Below the pieces are notes generated by a model. That model made no database searches. It saw only the letters and a list, made by a program, of their open reading frames with translations, and was not told where the DNA came from. A program made the position numbers and the translations under genes. This document shows, piece by piece, positions 33,101 to 46,800 of a DNA stretch of 64,000 nucleotides (position 1 is its first letter; the number at the start of each line of letters is the position of its first letter). The stretch comes from Macrosoma leucophasiata (lineage: Eukaryota; Arthropoda; Insecta; Lepidoptera; Hedylidae): contig JAWQUS010000008.1 in assembly GCA_036365455.1 (NCBI GenBank), forward strand, positions 14,305,501 through 14,369,500. Reading direction: 5' to 3'.

Positions 33101-36100
33101 AGTGAAAGAATTTTCGTTTGTAGTAAGCTCGAAGTTGTAAAAAAAGTGACGTGATTATGTAAATCTGGTATGGGAGGTATGTTGACTGAACTGCTCATGT
33201 TTGATGGACTTGGCGATTACAACAAACGTCTGAAATGATAGAGGGAGGTCCCTAGAGGTTTGTAGTGAAAGAATTTTCGTTTGTAGTAAGCTCGAAGTTG
33301 TAAAAAAGTGACCTGATTATGTAAATCTGGTATGGGAGGTATGTTGACTGAACTGCTCATGTTTGATGGACTTGGCGATTACTACAAACGTCTAAAATGA
33401 TAGAGGGAGGTCCCTAGAGGTTTGTAGTGAAAGAATTTTCGTTTGTAGTAAGCTCGAAGTTGTAAAAAAGTGACCTGATTATGTAAATCTGGTATGGGAG
33501 GTATGTTGACTGAACTACTTGTGTTTGACAGACTTGTCGATTACTACAAACGTCTAAACTGATAGAGGGAGGTCTGTAGAGGTTTGTAGTGAAATAATTT
33601 TCGTTTGTAGTAAGCTCGAAGTTGTAAAAAAAGTGACCTGATTATGAAAATCCGGTATGGGAGGTATGTCGACGGTATAACTTACGGTTGATGTACTTGA
33701 CGACTACTACAAACGTCTAGAATGATAGAGGGAGGTGCGTAGAGGTTTGTAGTGAAAGAATTTTCGTTTGTAGTAAGCTCGAAGTTGTAAAAAAAGTGAC
33801 CTGATTATGAAAATCCGGTATGGGAGGTATGTCGACGGTATAACTTACGGTTGATGTACTTGACGACTACAACGAACGTCTGAAATGATAGAGGAAGGTC
33901 CGTAGAGGTTTGTAGTGAAAGAATTTTCGTTTGTAGTAAGCTCGAAGTTGTAAAAAAAGTGACCTGATTATGTAAATCTGGTATGGGAGGTATGTTGACT
34001 GAACTGCTTATGTTTGATGGACTTGGCGATTACTACAAACGTCGAAAATGATAGAGGGAGGTCCCTAGAGGTTTGTAGTGAAAGAATTTTCGTTTGTAGT
34101 AAGCTCGAAGTTGTAAAAAAAGTGACCTGATTATGAAAATCCGGTATGGGAGGTATATTGACTGAACTGCTCATGTTTGATGGACTTGGCGATTACAAAC
34201 GTCTAAAATGATATAGGGAGGTCCGTAGAGGTTTGTAGTGAAAGAATTTTCGTTTGTAGTAAGCTCGAAGTTGTAAAAAAAGTGACGTGATTATGTAAAT
34301 CTGGTATGGGAGGTATGTTGACTGAACTGCTCATGTTTGATAGACTTGGCGATTACTACAAACGTCTGAAATGATAGAGGGAGGTTCATAGAGGTTTGTA
34401 GTGAAAGAATTTTCGTTTGTAGTAAGCTCGAAGTTGTAAAAAAAGTGACGTGATTATGTAAATCTGGTATGGGAGGTATGTTGACTGAACTGCTCATGTT
34501 TGATGGACTTGGCGATTACTACAAACGTCTGAAATGATAGAGGGAGGTTCATAGAGTTTTGTAGTGAAAGAAGTTTTGTTTGTAGTAAGCTCGAAGTTGT
34601 AAAAAAAGTGACCTGATTATGAAAATCCGGTATGGGAGGTATGTCGACGGTATAACTTACGGTTGATGTACTTGACGACTACAACGAACGTCTGAAATGA
34701 TAGAGGAAGGTCCGTAGAGGTTTGTAGTGAAAGAATTTTCGTTTGTAGTAAGCTCGAAGTTGTAAAAAAAGTGACCTGATTATGTAAATCTGGTATGGGA
34801 GGTATGTTGACTGAACTGCTTATGTTTGATGGACTTGGCGATTACTACAAACGTCGAAAATGATAGAGGGAGGTCCCTAGAGGTTTGTAGTGAAAGAATT
34901 TTCGTTTGTAGTAAGCTCGAAGTTGTAAAAAAAGTGACCTGATTATGAAAATCCGGTATGGGAGGTATATTGACTGAACTGCTCATGTTTGATGGACTTG
35001 GCGATTACAAACGTCTAAAATGATATAGGGAGGTCCGTAGAGGTTTGTAGTGAAAGAATTTTCGTTTGTAGTAAGCTCGAAGTTGTAAAAAAAGTGACGT
35101 GATTATGTAAATCTGGTATGGGAGGTATGTTGACTGAACTGCTCATGTTTGATAGACTTGGCGATTACTACAAACGTCTGAAATGATAGAGGGAGGTTCA
35201 TAGAGGTTTGTAGTGAAAGAATTTTCGTTTGTAGTAAGCTCGAAGTTGTAAAAAAAGTGACGTGATTATGTAAATCTGGTATGGGAGGTATGTTGACTGA
35301 ACTGCTCATGTTTGATGGACTTGGCGATTACTACAAACGTCTGAAATGATAGAGGGAGGTTCATAGAGTTTTGTAGTGAAAGAAGTTTTGTTTGTAGTAA
35401 GCTCGAAGTTGTAAAAAAAGTGACCTGATTATGTAAATCTGGTATGGGAGGTATGTTGACTGAACTACTTATGTTTGACGGACTTGTCGATTACTACAAA
35501 CGTATAAAATGATAGAGGGAGGTCCCTAGAGGTTTGTAGTGAAAGAATTTTCGTTTGTAGTAAGCTCGAAGTTGTAAAAAAAGTGACCTGATTATGAAAA
35601 TCCGGTATGGGAGGAATGTCGACGGTATAACTTACGGTTGATATACTTGACGACTACTACAAACGTCTGAAATGATAGAGGGAGGTGCGTAGAGGTTTGT
35701 AGTGAAAGAATTTTCGTTTGTAGTAAGCTCGATATTGTAAAAAAAGTGACCTGATTATGAAAATCCGGTATGGGAGGTATGTCGACGGTATAACTTACGG
35801 TTGCTGTACTTGACGACTACAACAAACGTCTGAAATGATAGAGGAAGGTCCGTAGAGGTTTGTAGTGAAAGAATTTTCGATTGTAGTAAGCTCGAAGTTG
35901 TAAAAAAGTGACCTGATTATGTAAATCTGGTATGGGTGGTATGTTGACTGAACTGCTTATGTTTGATGGACTTGGCGATTACTACAAACGTCTAAAATGA
36001 TAGAGGTCGGTCCCTAGAGGTTTGTAGTGAAAAAAATTTCGTTTGTAGTAAGCTCGAAGTTGCAAAAAAAGTGACCTGATTATGTAAATCTGGTATGGGA

Positions 36101-39100
36101 GGTATGTTGACTGAACTGCTTATGTTTGATGGACTTGGCGATTACTACAAACGTCTTAAATGATAGAGGGAGGTCCCTAGAGGTTTGTAGTGAAAGAATT
36201 TTTGTTTGTAGTAAGCTCGAAGTTGTAAAAAAGTGACCTGATTATGAAAATCCGGTATGGGAGGAATGTCGACGGTATAACTTACGGTTGATGTACTTGA
36301 CGACTACTACAAACGTCTGAAATGATAGAGGGAGGTGCGTGGAGGTTTGTAGTGAAAGAATTTTCGTTTGTAGTAAGCTCGATGTTGTAAAAAAAGTGAC
36401 CTGATTATGAAAATCCGGTATGGGAGGTATGTCGACGGTATAACTTACGGTTGCTGTACTTGACGACTACAACAAACGTCTGAAATGATAGAGGTCGGTC
36501 CCTAGAGGTTTGTAGTGAAAGAATTTTCGTTTGTAGTAAGCTCGAAGTTGTAAAAAAGTGACCTGATTATGAAAATCCGGTATGGGAGGTATGTCGACGG
36601 TATAACTTACGGTTGATGTACTTGACGACTACAACAAACGTCTGAAATGATAGAGGAAGGTCCGTAGAGGTTTGTAGTGAAAGAATTTTCGTTTATAGTA
36701 AGCTCGAAGTTGTAAAAAAAGTGACCTGATTATATAAATCTGGTATGGGAGGTATGTTGACTGAACTACTTATGTTTGACGGACTTGTCGATTACTACAA
36801 ACGTATAAAATGATAGTGGGAGGTCCCTAGAGGTTTGTAGTGAAAGAATTTTCGTTTGTAGTAAGCTCGAAGTTGTAAAAAAAGTGACCTGATTATGAAA
36901 ATCCGGTATGGGAGGTATGTCGACGGTATAACTTACGGTTGATGTACTTGACGACTACAACAAACGTCTGAAATGATAGAGGAAGGTCCGTAGAGGTTTG
37001 TAGTGAAAGAATTTTCGTTTGTAGTAAGCTCGAAGTTGTAAAAAAAGTGACCTGATTATGAAAATCCGGTATGGGAGGTATGTTGACTGAACTGCTTATG
37101 TTTGATGGACTTGGCGATTACTACAAACGTCGAAAATGATAGAGGGAGGTCCCTAGAGGTTTGTAGTGAAAGAATTTTCGTTTGTAGTAAGCTCGAAGTT
37201 GTAAAAAAAGTGACCTGATTATGAAAATCCGGTATGGGAGGTATGTCGACGGTATAACTTACGGTTGATGTACTTGACGACTACTACAAACGTCTGGAAT
37301 GATAGAGGGAGGTGCGTAGAGGTTTGTAGTGAAAGAAGTTTTGTTTGTAGTAAGCTCGAAGTTGTAAAAAAAGTGACCTGATTATGTAAATCTGGTATGG
37401 GAGGTATGTTGACTGAACTACTTATGTTTGACGGACTTGTCGATTACTACAAACGTCTAAAATGATATAGGGAGGTCCGGAGAGATTTGTAGTGAAAGAA
37501 TTTTCGTTTGTAGTAAGCTCGAAGTTGTAAAAAAAGTGACCTGATTATGAAAATCCGGTATGGGAGGTATGTCGACGGTAAAACATACGGTTGATGTACT
37601 TGACGACTACTACAAACGTCTGGAATGATAGAGGGAGGTGCGTAGAGGTTTGTAGTGAAAGAAGTTTTGTTTGTAGTAAGCTCGAAGTTGTAAAAAAAGT
37701 GACCTGATTATGTAAATCTGGTATGGGAGGTATGTTGACTGAACTACTTATGTTTGACGGACTTGTCGATTACTACAAACGTCTAAAATGATATAGGGAG
37801 GTCCGGAGAGGTTTGTAGTGAAAGAATTTTCGTTTGTAGTAAGCTCGAAGTTGTAAAAAAAGTGACGTGATTATGTAAATCTGGTATGGGAGGTATGTTG
37901 ACTGAACTGCTCATGTTTGATGGACTTGGCGATTACAACAAACGTCTGAAATGATAGAGGGAGGTCCCTAGAGGTTTGTAGTGAAAGAATTTTCGTTTGT
38001 AGTAAGCTCGAAGTTGTAAAAAAGTGACCTGATTATGTAAATCTGGTATGGGAGGTATGTTGACTGAACTGCTCATGTTTGATGGACTTGGCGATTACTA
38101 CAAACGTCTAAAATGATAGAGGGAGGTCCCTAGAGGTTTGTAGTGAAAGAATTTTCGTTTGTAGTAAGCTCGAAGTTGTAAAAAAAGTGACCTGATTATG
38201 TAAATCTGGTATGGGAGGTATGTTGACTGAACTGCTTATGTTTGATGGACTTGGCGATTACTACAAACGTCTAAAATGATAGAAGGAGGTCCCTAGAGGT
38301 TTGTAGTGAAAGAATTTTCGTTTGTAGTAAGCTCGAAGTTGTAAAAAAGTGACCTGATTATGTAAATCTGGTATGGGAGGTATGTTGACTGAACTACTTG
38401 TGTTTGACAGACTTGTCGATTACTACAAACGTCTAAACTGATAGAGGGAGGTCTGTAGAGGTTTGTAGTGAAATAATTTTCGTTTGTAGTAAGCTCGAAG
38501 TTGTAAAAAAAGTGACCTGATTATGAAAATCCGGTATGGGAGGTATGTCGACGGTATAACTTACGGTTGATGTACTTGACGACTACTACAAACGTCTGGA
38601 ATGATAGAGGGAGGTGCGTAGAGGTTTGTAGTGAAAGAAGTATTGTTTGTAGTAAGCTCGAAGTTGTAAAAAAAGTGACCTGATTATGAAAATCCGGTAT
38701 GGGAGGTATGTCGACGGTATTACTTACGGTTGCTGTACTTGACGACTACAACAAACGTCTGAAATGATAGAGGAAGGTCCGTAGAGGTTTGTAGTAAAAG
38801 AATTTTCGTTTGTAGTAAGCTCGAAGTTGTAAAAAAAGTGACCTGATTATGTAAATCTGGTATGGGAGGTATGTTGACTGAACTGCTTATGTTTGATGGA
38901 CTTGGCGATTACTACAAACGTCTTAAATGATAGAGGGAGGTGCGTAGAGGTTTGTAGTGAAAGAATTTTCGTTTGTAGTAAGCTCGAAGTTGTAAAAAAA
39001 GTGACCTGATTATGTAAATCTGGTATGGGAGGTATGTTGACTGAACTACTTATGTTTCACGGATTTGTCGATTACTACAAACGTATAAAATGATAGAGGG

Positions 39101-39675
39101 AGGTCCCTAGAGGTTTGTAGTGAAAGAATTTTCGTTTGTAGTAAGCTCGAAGTTGTAAAAAAGGTGACCTGATTATGAAAATCCGGTATGGGAGGTATGT
39201 CGACGGTATAACTTACGGTTGATGTACTTGACGACTACTACAAACGTCTGAAATGATAGAGGGAGGTTCATAGAGGTTTGTAAAGAAAGAATTTTTGTTT
39301 GTAGTAAGCTCGAAGTTGTAAAAAAAGTGCTCTTATTCTGTAAATTTTGTTTGAAAGGTATTTGGACCAAACTGCTTACAGTTGATGGACTTGACGATTA
39401 CTACAAACGTCTCAAATGATAGTGAAAGGTCCGCAGAGGTTTGTAGTGAAAAAAATTCTGTTTATAGTTAGCCCGAAGTTGAAAGAAATTTCCCCTAATT
39501 CTGAAATTTTGTTTGCATGTTATTTTGACCAAACTACTAACGGTTGATGGACTTGACGATTACTACAAACGTCAGAAATGATAGAGGGAGGTCCGTAGAG
39601 GTTTGTAGTGAAAGAATTTTCGTTTGTAGTAAGCTCGAAGTTGTAAAAAAACTGACCTGATTATGTAAATCTGTT
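30142..39675 (+). repeat. Left foldback arm: ~59 tandem monomers of ~162 bp
   Basis: A typical monomer runs AATGATAGAGGGAGGTCCCT, AGAGGTTTGTAGTGAAAGAA, TTTTCGTTTGTAGTAAGCTC, GAAGTTGTAAAAAAAGTGAC and ends GATTACTACAAACGTC. Two main classes differ in the second half. Class 1 has GTAAATCTGGTATGGGAGGT and TTGACTGAACT. Class 2 has GAAAATCCGGTATGGGAGGT and TCGACGGTATAACTTACGG. The classes are interspersed, giving higher-order patterns. Large internal duplications are evident: about 3 kb starting near 30640 recurs near 35356 (offset 4716), and an 812-bp block recurs within 33.9-35.3 kb. The three innermost monomers (39280-39600) are clearly more diverged. Confidence 0.93.
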
Positions 39676-39678
39676 TTA

Positions 39679-39795
39679 TTAAAAAAAAAATGGAAAGAAA
39701 AATTTGACTTCAGGCGAGACTCGAACTCGCGGCCTTCAGGGAATCTAGTCCAGCCGCTCTTCCAACTGAGCTACTGAAGTCCTGCCCGATTTGTT
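39679..39795 (-). mobile_element. tRNA-derived SINE inside the foldback centre
   Basis: The minus strand reads GACTTCAGTAGCTCAGTTGG, AAGAGCGGCTGGACTAGATT, and the B box GCGAGTTCGAGTCTCGCC, then TGAAGTC. The first and last seven bases pair like an acceptor stem (39706-39781, 76 nt). A tail AAATTTTTCTTTCCA and poly(T/A) follow. The anticodon stem does not pair well, so this is a SINE head and not a functional tRNA gene. It is closely related to the copy at 5660-5734. Confidence 0.8.
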
Positions 39796-39799
39796 GTTT

Positions 39800-40195
39800 G
39801 TGGAAAATAATTATGTCTGCCAACTCGGATCTCAAAAAGATGTCATTTTCGTAATCAGCTCCCCAAGAAATCTCAAATTTGACACCTATATCATATTTTG
39901 AAAAAAAAAACAATCAGTCCGCTATTTTGGTTCTGAAAACAGATGCTATTTTCGTAATCAGCACACCAAGAAACCTCGAAATTGACAGTCATATCTCAAT
40001 TTGGAAAAGTAATTATGTCCGCCATCTTGTATCTGATAAAAGATATTATTTTCGTAATCAACGCCTCAAAAAACCTCGAATATAGACACCCATATCATAA
40101 TTTGAAAAAAAATCTGTCCTCAATATTGGATCTGAAAATGGCTGTTATTTTCTTAATAGGTTTCCCAAGAAACCACAAAATTTATAACCTTCATT
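39800..40195 (+). repeat. Four decayed ~100-bp tandem repeats
   Basis: Each unit contains an ATTTTCGTAATCAGC-like block followed by CCAAGAAACCTCGAA-like and ATATCATATTTTGAAAA-like blocks. The anchor GTAATCA is at 39851, 39954 and 40054, with a mutated version at 40153. Related to a dispersed lepidopteran repeat theme (recalled, not checked). Confidence 0.75.
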
Positions 40196-40814
40196 AAAGG
40201 CTATCCATCACCTTACAAACCGACCCAAATTTATTTTGATATTAATATTTGCATGCCTTCGAGCTCTATCATTAAAGCTCTACCACCGTACATTACCACT
40301 ATCTCTGAACTACAGGTTAATGTAATGCGGTGGTGCTGAGCGAGCTCTACCACTAATTTCCACATTTACGAAATTTCGCATATTTTACACAACAAGACAA
40401 GTTCAGTACGAGATATCACGTGCGCCATTTAAGTATACTTTTAAAGTACAAACTACACAGGTATTAGGAGGAAAATAGAATGTACTGATAGCCATAGTGC
40501 AACGCCCACGTCCTACAAAAAGTCGGTGAAAAATAAAATCGGTATATCCCGACCGATAATCGGTGAAAAATGGAACGTTCTGAAATGTATGCGTCAACGC
40601 ACACTACTCACCGACTCGCCGACGATCGGAATAGTCTAAGAGCCGAACCAAGGTCGACCTTCACCTATCTGTTTACCGAATTAACCATTTTTTTTTAACA
40701 AATTTCATACATGAACGGACACGTCTTGCATGTATTGCCTATAGAATTATGTTCATAGGTATAATTATTAAGAAAAAAAAATGTTTTAGCAACTTTCTTC
40801 TATTTGTTAAATTC

Positions 40815-43800
40815 CAATTACTACAAACGAAAATTCTTTCACTACAAACCACTACAGACCTCCCTCTATCAGTTTAGACGTTTGTAGTAATCGACAAGTC
40901 CGTCAAACATATTATAAGTAGTACCGTCAACATACCTCTCATACCAGATTTACATAATCAGGTCACTTTTTTTACAACTTCGAGCTTACTACAAACGAAA
41001 ATTCTTTCACTACAAACCTCTACAGACCTCCCTCTATCAGTTTAGACGTTTGTAGTAATCGACAAGTCCGTCAAACATAAGTAGTTCAGTCAACATACCT
41101 CCCATACCAGATTTACATAATCAGGTCACTTTTTTTACAACTTCGAGCTTACTACAAACGAAAATTCTTTCACTACAAACCTCTACGGACCTTCCTCTAT
41201 CATTTCAGACGTTTGTTGTAGTCGTCAAGTACAGCAACCGTAAGTTATACCGTCGACATACCTCCCATACCGGATTTTCATAGTCAGGTCACTTTTTTTA
41301 CAACATCGAGCTTACTACAAACGAAAATTCTTTCACTACAAACCTCTACGCACCTCCCTCTATCATTTCAGACGTTTGTAGTAGTCGTCAAGTACATCAA
41401 CCGTAAGTTATACCGTCGACATTCCTCCCATACCGGATTTTCATAATCAGGTCACTTTTTTTACAACTTCGAGCTTACTACAAACGAAAATTCTTTCACT
41501 ACAAACCTCTAGGGACCTCCCTTTATCATTTAAGATGTTTGTAGTAATCGCCAAGTCCATCAAACATAAGCAGTTCAGTCAACATACCTCCCATACCAGA
41601 TTTACATAATCAGGTCACTTTTTTACAACTTCGAGCTTACTACAAACGAAAATTTTTTCACTACAAACCTCTAGGGACCGACCTCTATCATTTTAGACGT
41701 TTGTAGTAGTCGTCAAGTACATCAACCGTAAGTTATACCGTCGACATACCTCCCATACCGGATTTTCATAATCAGGTCACTTTTTTACAACTTCGAGCTT
41801 ACTACAAACGAAAATTCTTTCACTACAAACCTCTAGGGACCTCCCTCTATCATTTTATACGTTTGTAGTAATCGACAAGTCCGTCAAACATAAGTAGTTC
41901 AGTCAACATACCTCCCATACCAGATTTTCATAATCAGGTCACCTTTTTTACAACTTCGAGCTTACTACAAACGAAAATTCTTTCACTACAAACCTCTACA
42001 GACCTCCCTCTATCAGTTTAGACGTTTGTAGTAATCGCCAAGTCCATCAAACATGAGCAGTTCAGTCAACATACCTCCCATACCAGATTTACATAATCAG
42101 GTCACTTTTTTTACAACTTCGAGCTTACTACAAACGAAAATTCTTTCACTACAAACCTCTAGGGACCGACCTCTATCATATTAGACGTTTTTAGTAATCG
42201 CCAAGTCCATCAAACATAAGCAGTTCAGTCAACATACCTCCCATACAAGATTTACATAATCACGTCACTTTTTTAACAACTTCGGGCTTACTACAAACGA
42301 AAATTCTTTCACTACAAACCTCTACGGACCTTCCTCTATCATTTCAGACGTTTGTTGTAGTCGTCAAGTACATCAACCGTAAGTTATACCGTCGACATAC
42401 CTCCCATACCGGATTTTCATAATCAGGTCACTTTTTTACAACTTCGAGCTTACTACAAACGAAAATTCTTTCACTACAAACCTCTACGGACCTTCCTCTA
42501 TCATTTCAGACGTTTGTTGTAGTCGTCAAGTACAGCAACCGTAAGTTATATCGTCGACATACCTCCCATACCGGATTTTCATAATCAGGTCACTTTTTTT
42601 ACAACATCGAGCTTACTACAAACGAAAATTCTTTCACTACAAACCTCTAGGGACCTCCCTCTATCATTTTATACGTTTGTAGTAATCGACAAGTCCGTCA
42701 AACATAAGTAGTTCAGTCAACATACCTCCCATACCAGATTTTCATAATCAGGTCACCTTTTTTACAACTTCGAGCTTACTACAAACGAAAATTCTTTCAC
42801 TACAAACCTCTACAGACCTCCCTCTATCAGTTTAGACGTTTGTAGTAATCGCCAAGTCCATCAAACATGAGCAGTTCAGTCAACATACCTCCCATACCAG
42901 ATTTACATAATCAGGTCACTTTTTTTACAACTTCGAGCTTACTACAAACGAAAATTCTTTCACTACAAACCTCTAGGGACCGACCTCTATCATATTAGAC
43001 GTTTTTAGTAATCGCCAAGTCCATCAAACATAAGCAGTTCAGTCAACATACCTCCCATACAAGATTTACATAATCACGTCACTTTTTTAACAACTTCGGG
43101 CTTACTACAAACGAAAATTCTTTCACTACAAACCTCTACGGACCTTCCTCTATCATTTCAGACGTTTGTTGTAGTCGTCAAGTACATCAACCGTAAGTTA
43201 TACCGTCGACATACCTCCCATACCGGATTTTCATAATCAGGTCACTTTTTTACAACTTCGAGCTTACTACAAACGAAAATTCTTTCACTACAAACCTCTA
43301 CGGACCTTCCTCTATCATTTCAGACGTTTGTTGTAGTCGTCAAGTACAGCAACCGTAAGTTATATCGTCGACATACCTCCCATACCGGATTTTCATAATC
43401 AGGTCACTTTTTTTACAACATCGAGCTTACTACAAACGAAAATTCTTTCACTACAAACCTCTACGGACCTTCCTCTATCATTTCAGACGTTTGTAGTAGT
43501 CGTCAAGTACATCAACCGTAAGTTATACCGTCGACATTCCTCCCATACCGGATTTTCATAATCAGGTCACTTTTTTTACAACTTCGAGCTTACTACAAAC
43601 GAAAATTCTTTCACTACAAACCTCTAGGGACCTCCCTCTATCATTTTATACGTTTGTAGTAATCGACAAGTCCGTCAAACATAAGTAGTTCAGTCAACAT
43701 ACCTCCCATACCAGATTTACATAATCAGGTCACTTTTTTTACAACTTCAAGCTTACTACAAACAAAACTTCTTTCACTACAAAACTCTATGAACCTCCCT

Positions 43801-46800
43801 CTATCATTTCAGACGTTTGTAGTAATCGCCAAGTCCATCAAACATGAGCAGTTCAGTCAACATACCTCCCATACAAGATTTACATAATCACGTCACTTTT
43901 TTTACAACTTCGGGCTTACTACAAACGAAAATTCTTTTACTACAAACCTCTACGGACCTTCCTCTATCATTTCAGACGTTTGTTGTAGTCGTCAAGTACA
44001 TCAACCGTAAGTTATACCGTCGACATACCTCCCATACCGGATTTTCATAATCAGGTCACTTTTTTTACAACTTCGAGCTTACTACAAACGAAAATTCTTT
44101 CACTACAAACCTCTACGCACCTCCCTCTATCATTTAAGACGTTTGTAGTAATCGCCAAGTCCATCAAACATAAGCAGTTCAGTCAACATACCTCCCATAC
44201 CAGATTTACATAATCAGGTCACTTTTTTTACAACTTCGAGCTTACTACAAACGAAAATTCTTTCACTACAAACCGCTAGGGACCTCCCTCTATCATTTTA
44301 GACGTTTGTAGTAATCGCCAAGTCCATCAAACATGAGCAGTTCAGTCAACATACCTCCCATACCAGATTTACATAATCAGGTCACTTTTTTTACAACTTC
44401 GAGCTTACTACAAACGAAAATTCTTTCACTACAAACCTCTAGGGACCTCCCTCTATCATTTTATACGTTTGTTGTAATCGACAAGTCCGTCAAACATAAG
44501 TAGTTCAGTCAACATACCTCCCATACCAGATTTATATAATCAGGTCACTTTTTTTACAACTTCGAGCTTACTATAAACGAAAATTCTTTCACTACAAACC
44601 TCTACGGACCTTCCTCTATCATTTCAGACGTTTGTTGTAGTCGTCAAATACATCAACCGTAAGTTATACCGTCGACATACCTCCCATACCGGATTTTCAT
44701 AATCAGGTCACTTTTTTACAACTTCGAGCTTACTACAAACGAAAATTCTTTCACTACAAACCTCTACGGACCTTCCTCTATCATTTCAGACGTTTGTTGT
44801 AGTCGTCAAGTACAGCAACCGTAAGTTATACCGTCGACATACCTCCCATACCGGATTTTCATAGTCAGGTCACTTTTTTTACAACATCGAGCTTACTACA
44901 AACGAAAATTCTTTCACTACAAACCTCTACGCACCTCCCTCTATCATTTCAGACGTTTGTAGTAGTCGTCAAGTACATCAACCGTAAGTTATACCGTCGA
45001 CATTCCTCCCATACCGGATTTTCATAATCAGGTCACTTTTTTACAACTTCGAGCTTACTACAAACAAAAATTCTTTCACTACAAACCTCTAGGGACCTCC
45101 CTCTATCATTTAAGACGTTTGTAGTAATCGCCAAGTCCATCAAACATAAGCAGTTCAGTCAACATACCTCCCATACCAGATTTACATAATCAGGTCACTT
45201 TTTTTACAACTTCGAGCTTACTACAAACGAAAATTCTTTCACTACAAACCTCTACGCACCTCCCTCTATCATTTTAGACGTTTGTAGTAATCGCCAAGTC
45301 CATCAAACATAAGCAGTTCAGTCAACATACCTCCCATACCAGATTTACATAATCAGGTCACTTTTTTACAACTTCGAGCTTACTACAAACGAAAATTCTT
45401 TCACTACAAACCTCTACGGACCTTCCTCTATCATTTCAGACGTTTGTTGTAGTCGTCAAGTACAGCAACCGTAAGTTATACCGTCGACATACCTCCCATA
45501 CCGGATTTTCATAATCAGGTCACTTTTTTTACAATATCGAGCTTACTACAAACGAAAATTCTTTCACTACAAACCTCTACGCACCTCCCTCTATCATTTC
45601 AGACGTTTGTAGTAGTCGTCAAGTACATCAACCGTAAGTTATACCGTCGACATACCTCCCATACCGGATTTTCATAATCAGGTCACTTTTTTTACAATAT
45701 CGAGCTTACTACAAACGAAAATTCTTTCACTACAAACCTCTACGCACCTCCCTCTATCATTTCAGACGTTTGTAGTAGTCGTCAAGTACATCAACCGTAA
45801 GTTATACCGTCGACATTCCTCCCATACCGGATTTTCATAATCAGGTCACTTTTTTTACAACTTCGAGCTTACTACAAACAAAACTTCTTTCACTACAAAA
45901 CTCTATGAACCTCCCTCTATCATTTCAGACGTTTGTAGTAATCGCCAAGTCCATCAAACATGAGCAGTTCAGTCAACATACCTCCCATACCAGATTTACA
46001 TAATCACGTCACTTTTTTTACAACTTCGAGCTTACTACAAACGAAAATTCTTTCACTACAAACCTCTATGAACCTCCCTCTATCATTTCAGACGTTTGTA
46101 GTAATCGCCAAGTCTATCAAACATGAGCAGTTCAGTCAACATACCTCCCATACCAGATTTACATAATCACGTCACTTTTTTTACAACTTCGAGCTTACTA
46201 CAAACGAAAATTCTTTCACTACAAACCTCTACGGACCTCCCTATATCATTTTAGACGTTTGTAATCGCCAAGTCCATCAAACATGAGCAGTTCAGTCAAT
46301 ATACCTCCCATACCGGATTTTCATAATCAGGTCACTTTTTTTACAACTTCGAGCTTACTACAAACGAAAATTCTTTCACTACAAACCTCTAGGGACCTCC
46401 CTCTATCATTTTCGACGTTTGTAGTAATCGCCAAGTCCATCAAACATAAGCAGTTCAGTCAACATACCTCCCATACCAGATTTACATAATCAGGTCACTT
46501 TTTTTACAACTTCGAGCTTACTACAAACGAAAATTCTTTCACTACAAACCTCTACGGACCTTCCTCTATAATTTCAGACGTTTGTTGTAGTCGTCAAGTA
46601 CATCAACCGTAAGTTATACCGTCGACATACCTCCCATACCGCATTTTCATAATCAGGTCACTTTTTTTACAACTTCGAGCTTACTACAAACGAAAATTCT
46701 TTCACTACAAACCTCTAGGGACCTCCCTCTATCATTTTAGACGTTTCTAGTAATCGACAAGTCCGTCATACATAAGTAGTTCAGTCAACATACCTCCCAT

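Larger units (their letters stand above)
39676..40814. other. Central spacer of the foldback element
   Basis: 1.14 kb between the arms. It contains a tRNA-derived SINE (39679-39795), four decayed ~100-bp repeats (39800-40195) and a small palindromic fragment related to the LINE-tail family (40265-40355, GAGCTCTACCACTAA region). From 40356 to 40814 I recognise nothing. No open frame exceeds 71 codons, and none resembles a transposase. Confidence 0.75.

Noticed and set aside
39706..39781. Functional tRNA gene
   Set aside because: The acceptor stem and the A and B boxes look right, but the anticodon stem pairs poorly and an A-rich tail follows. A sibling copy at 5660-5734 has the same layout, so it is a SINE head.
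40403..40597. Small frame in the foldback centre as a transposase remnant
   Set aside because: 64 codons with no DDE-type, hAT-type or P-type motif visible. No support.
30387..46489. Recurrent 68-codon open frames that are near-identical to each other (about ten copies)
   Set aside because: They follow exactly from the ~162-bp monomer read across two units, appear on the strand that mirrors each arm, and have no initiation context or family similarity. They are by-products of the array.
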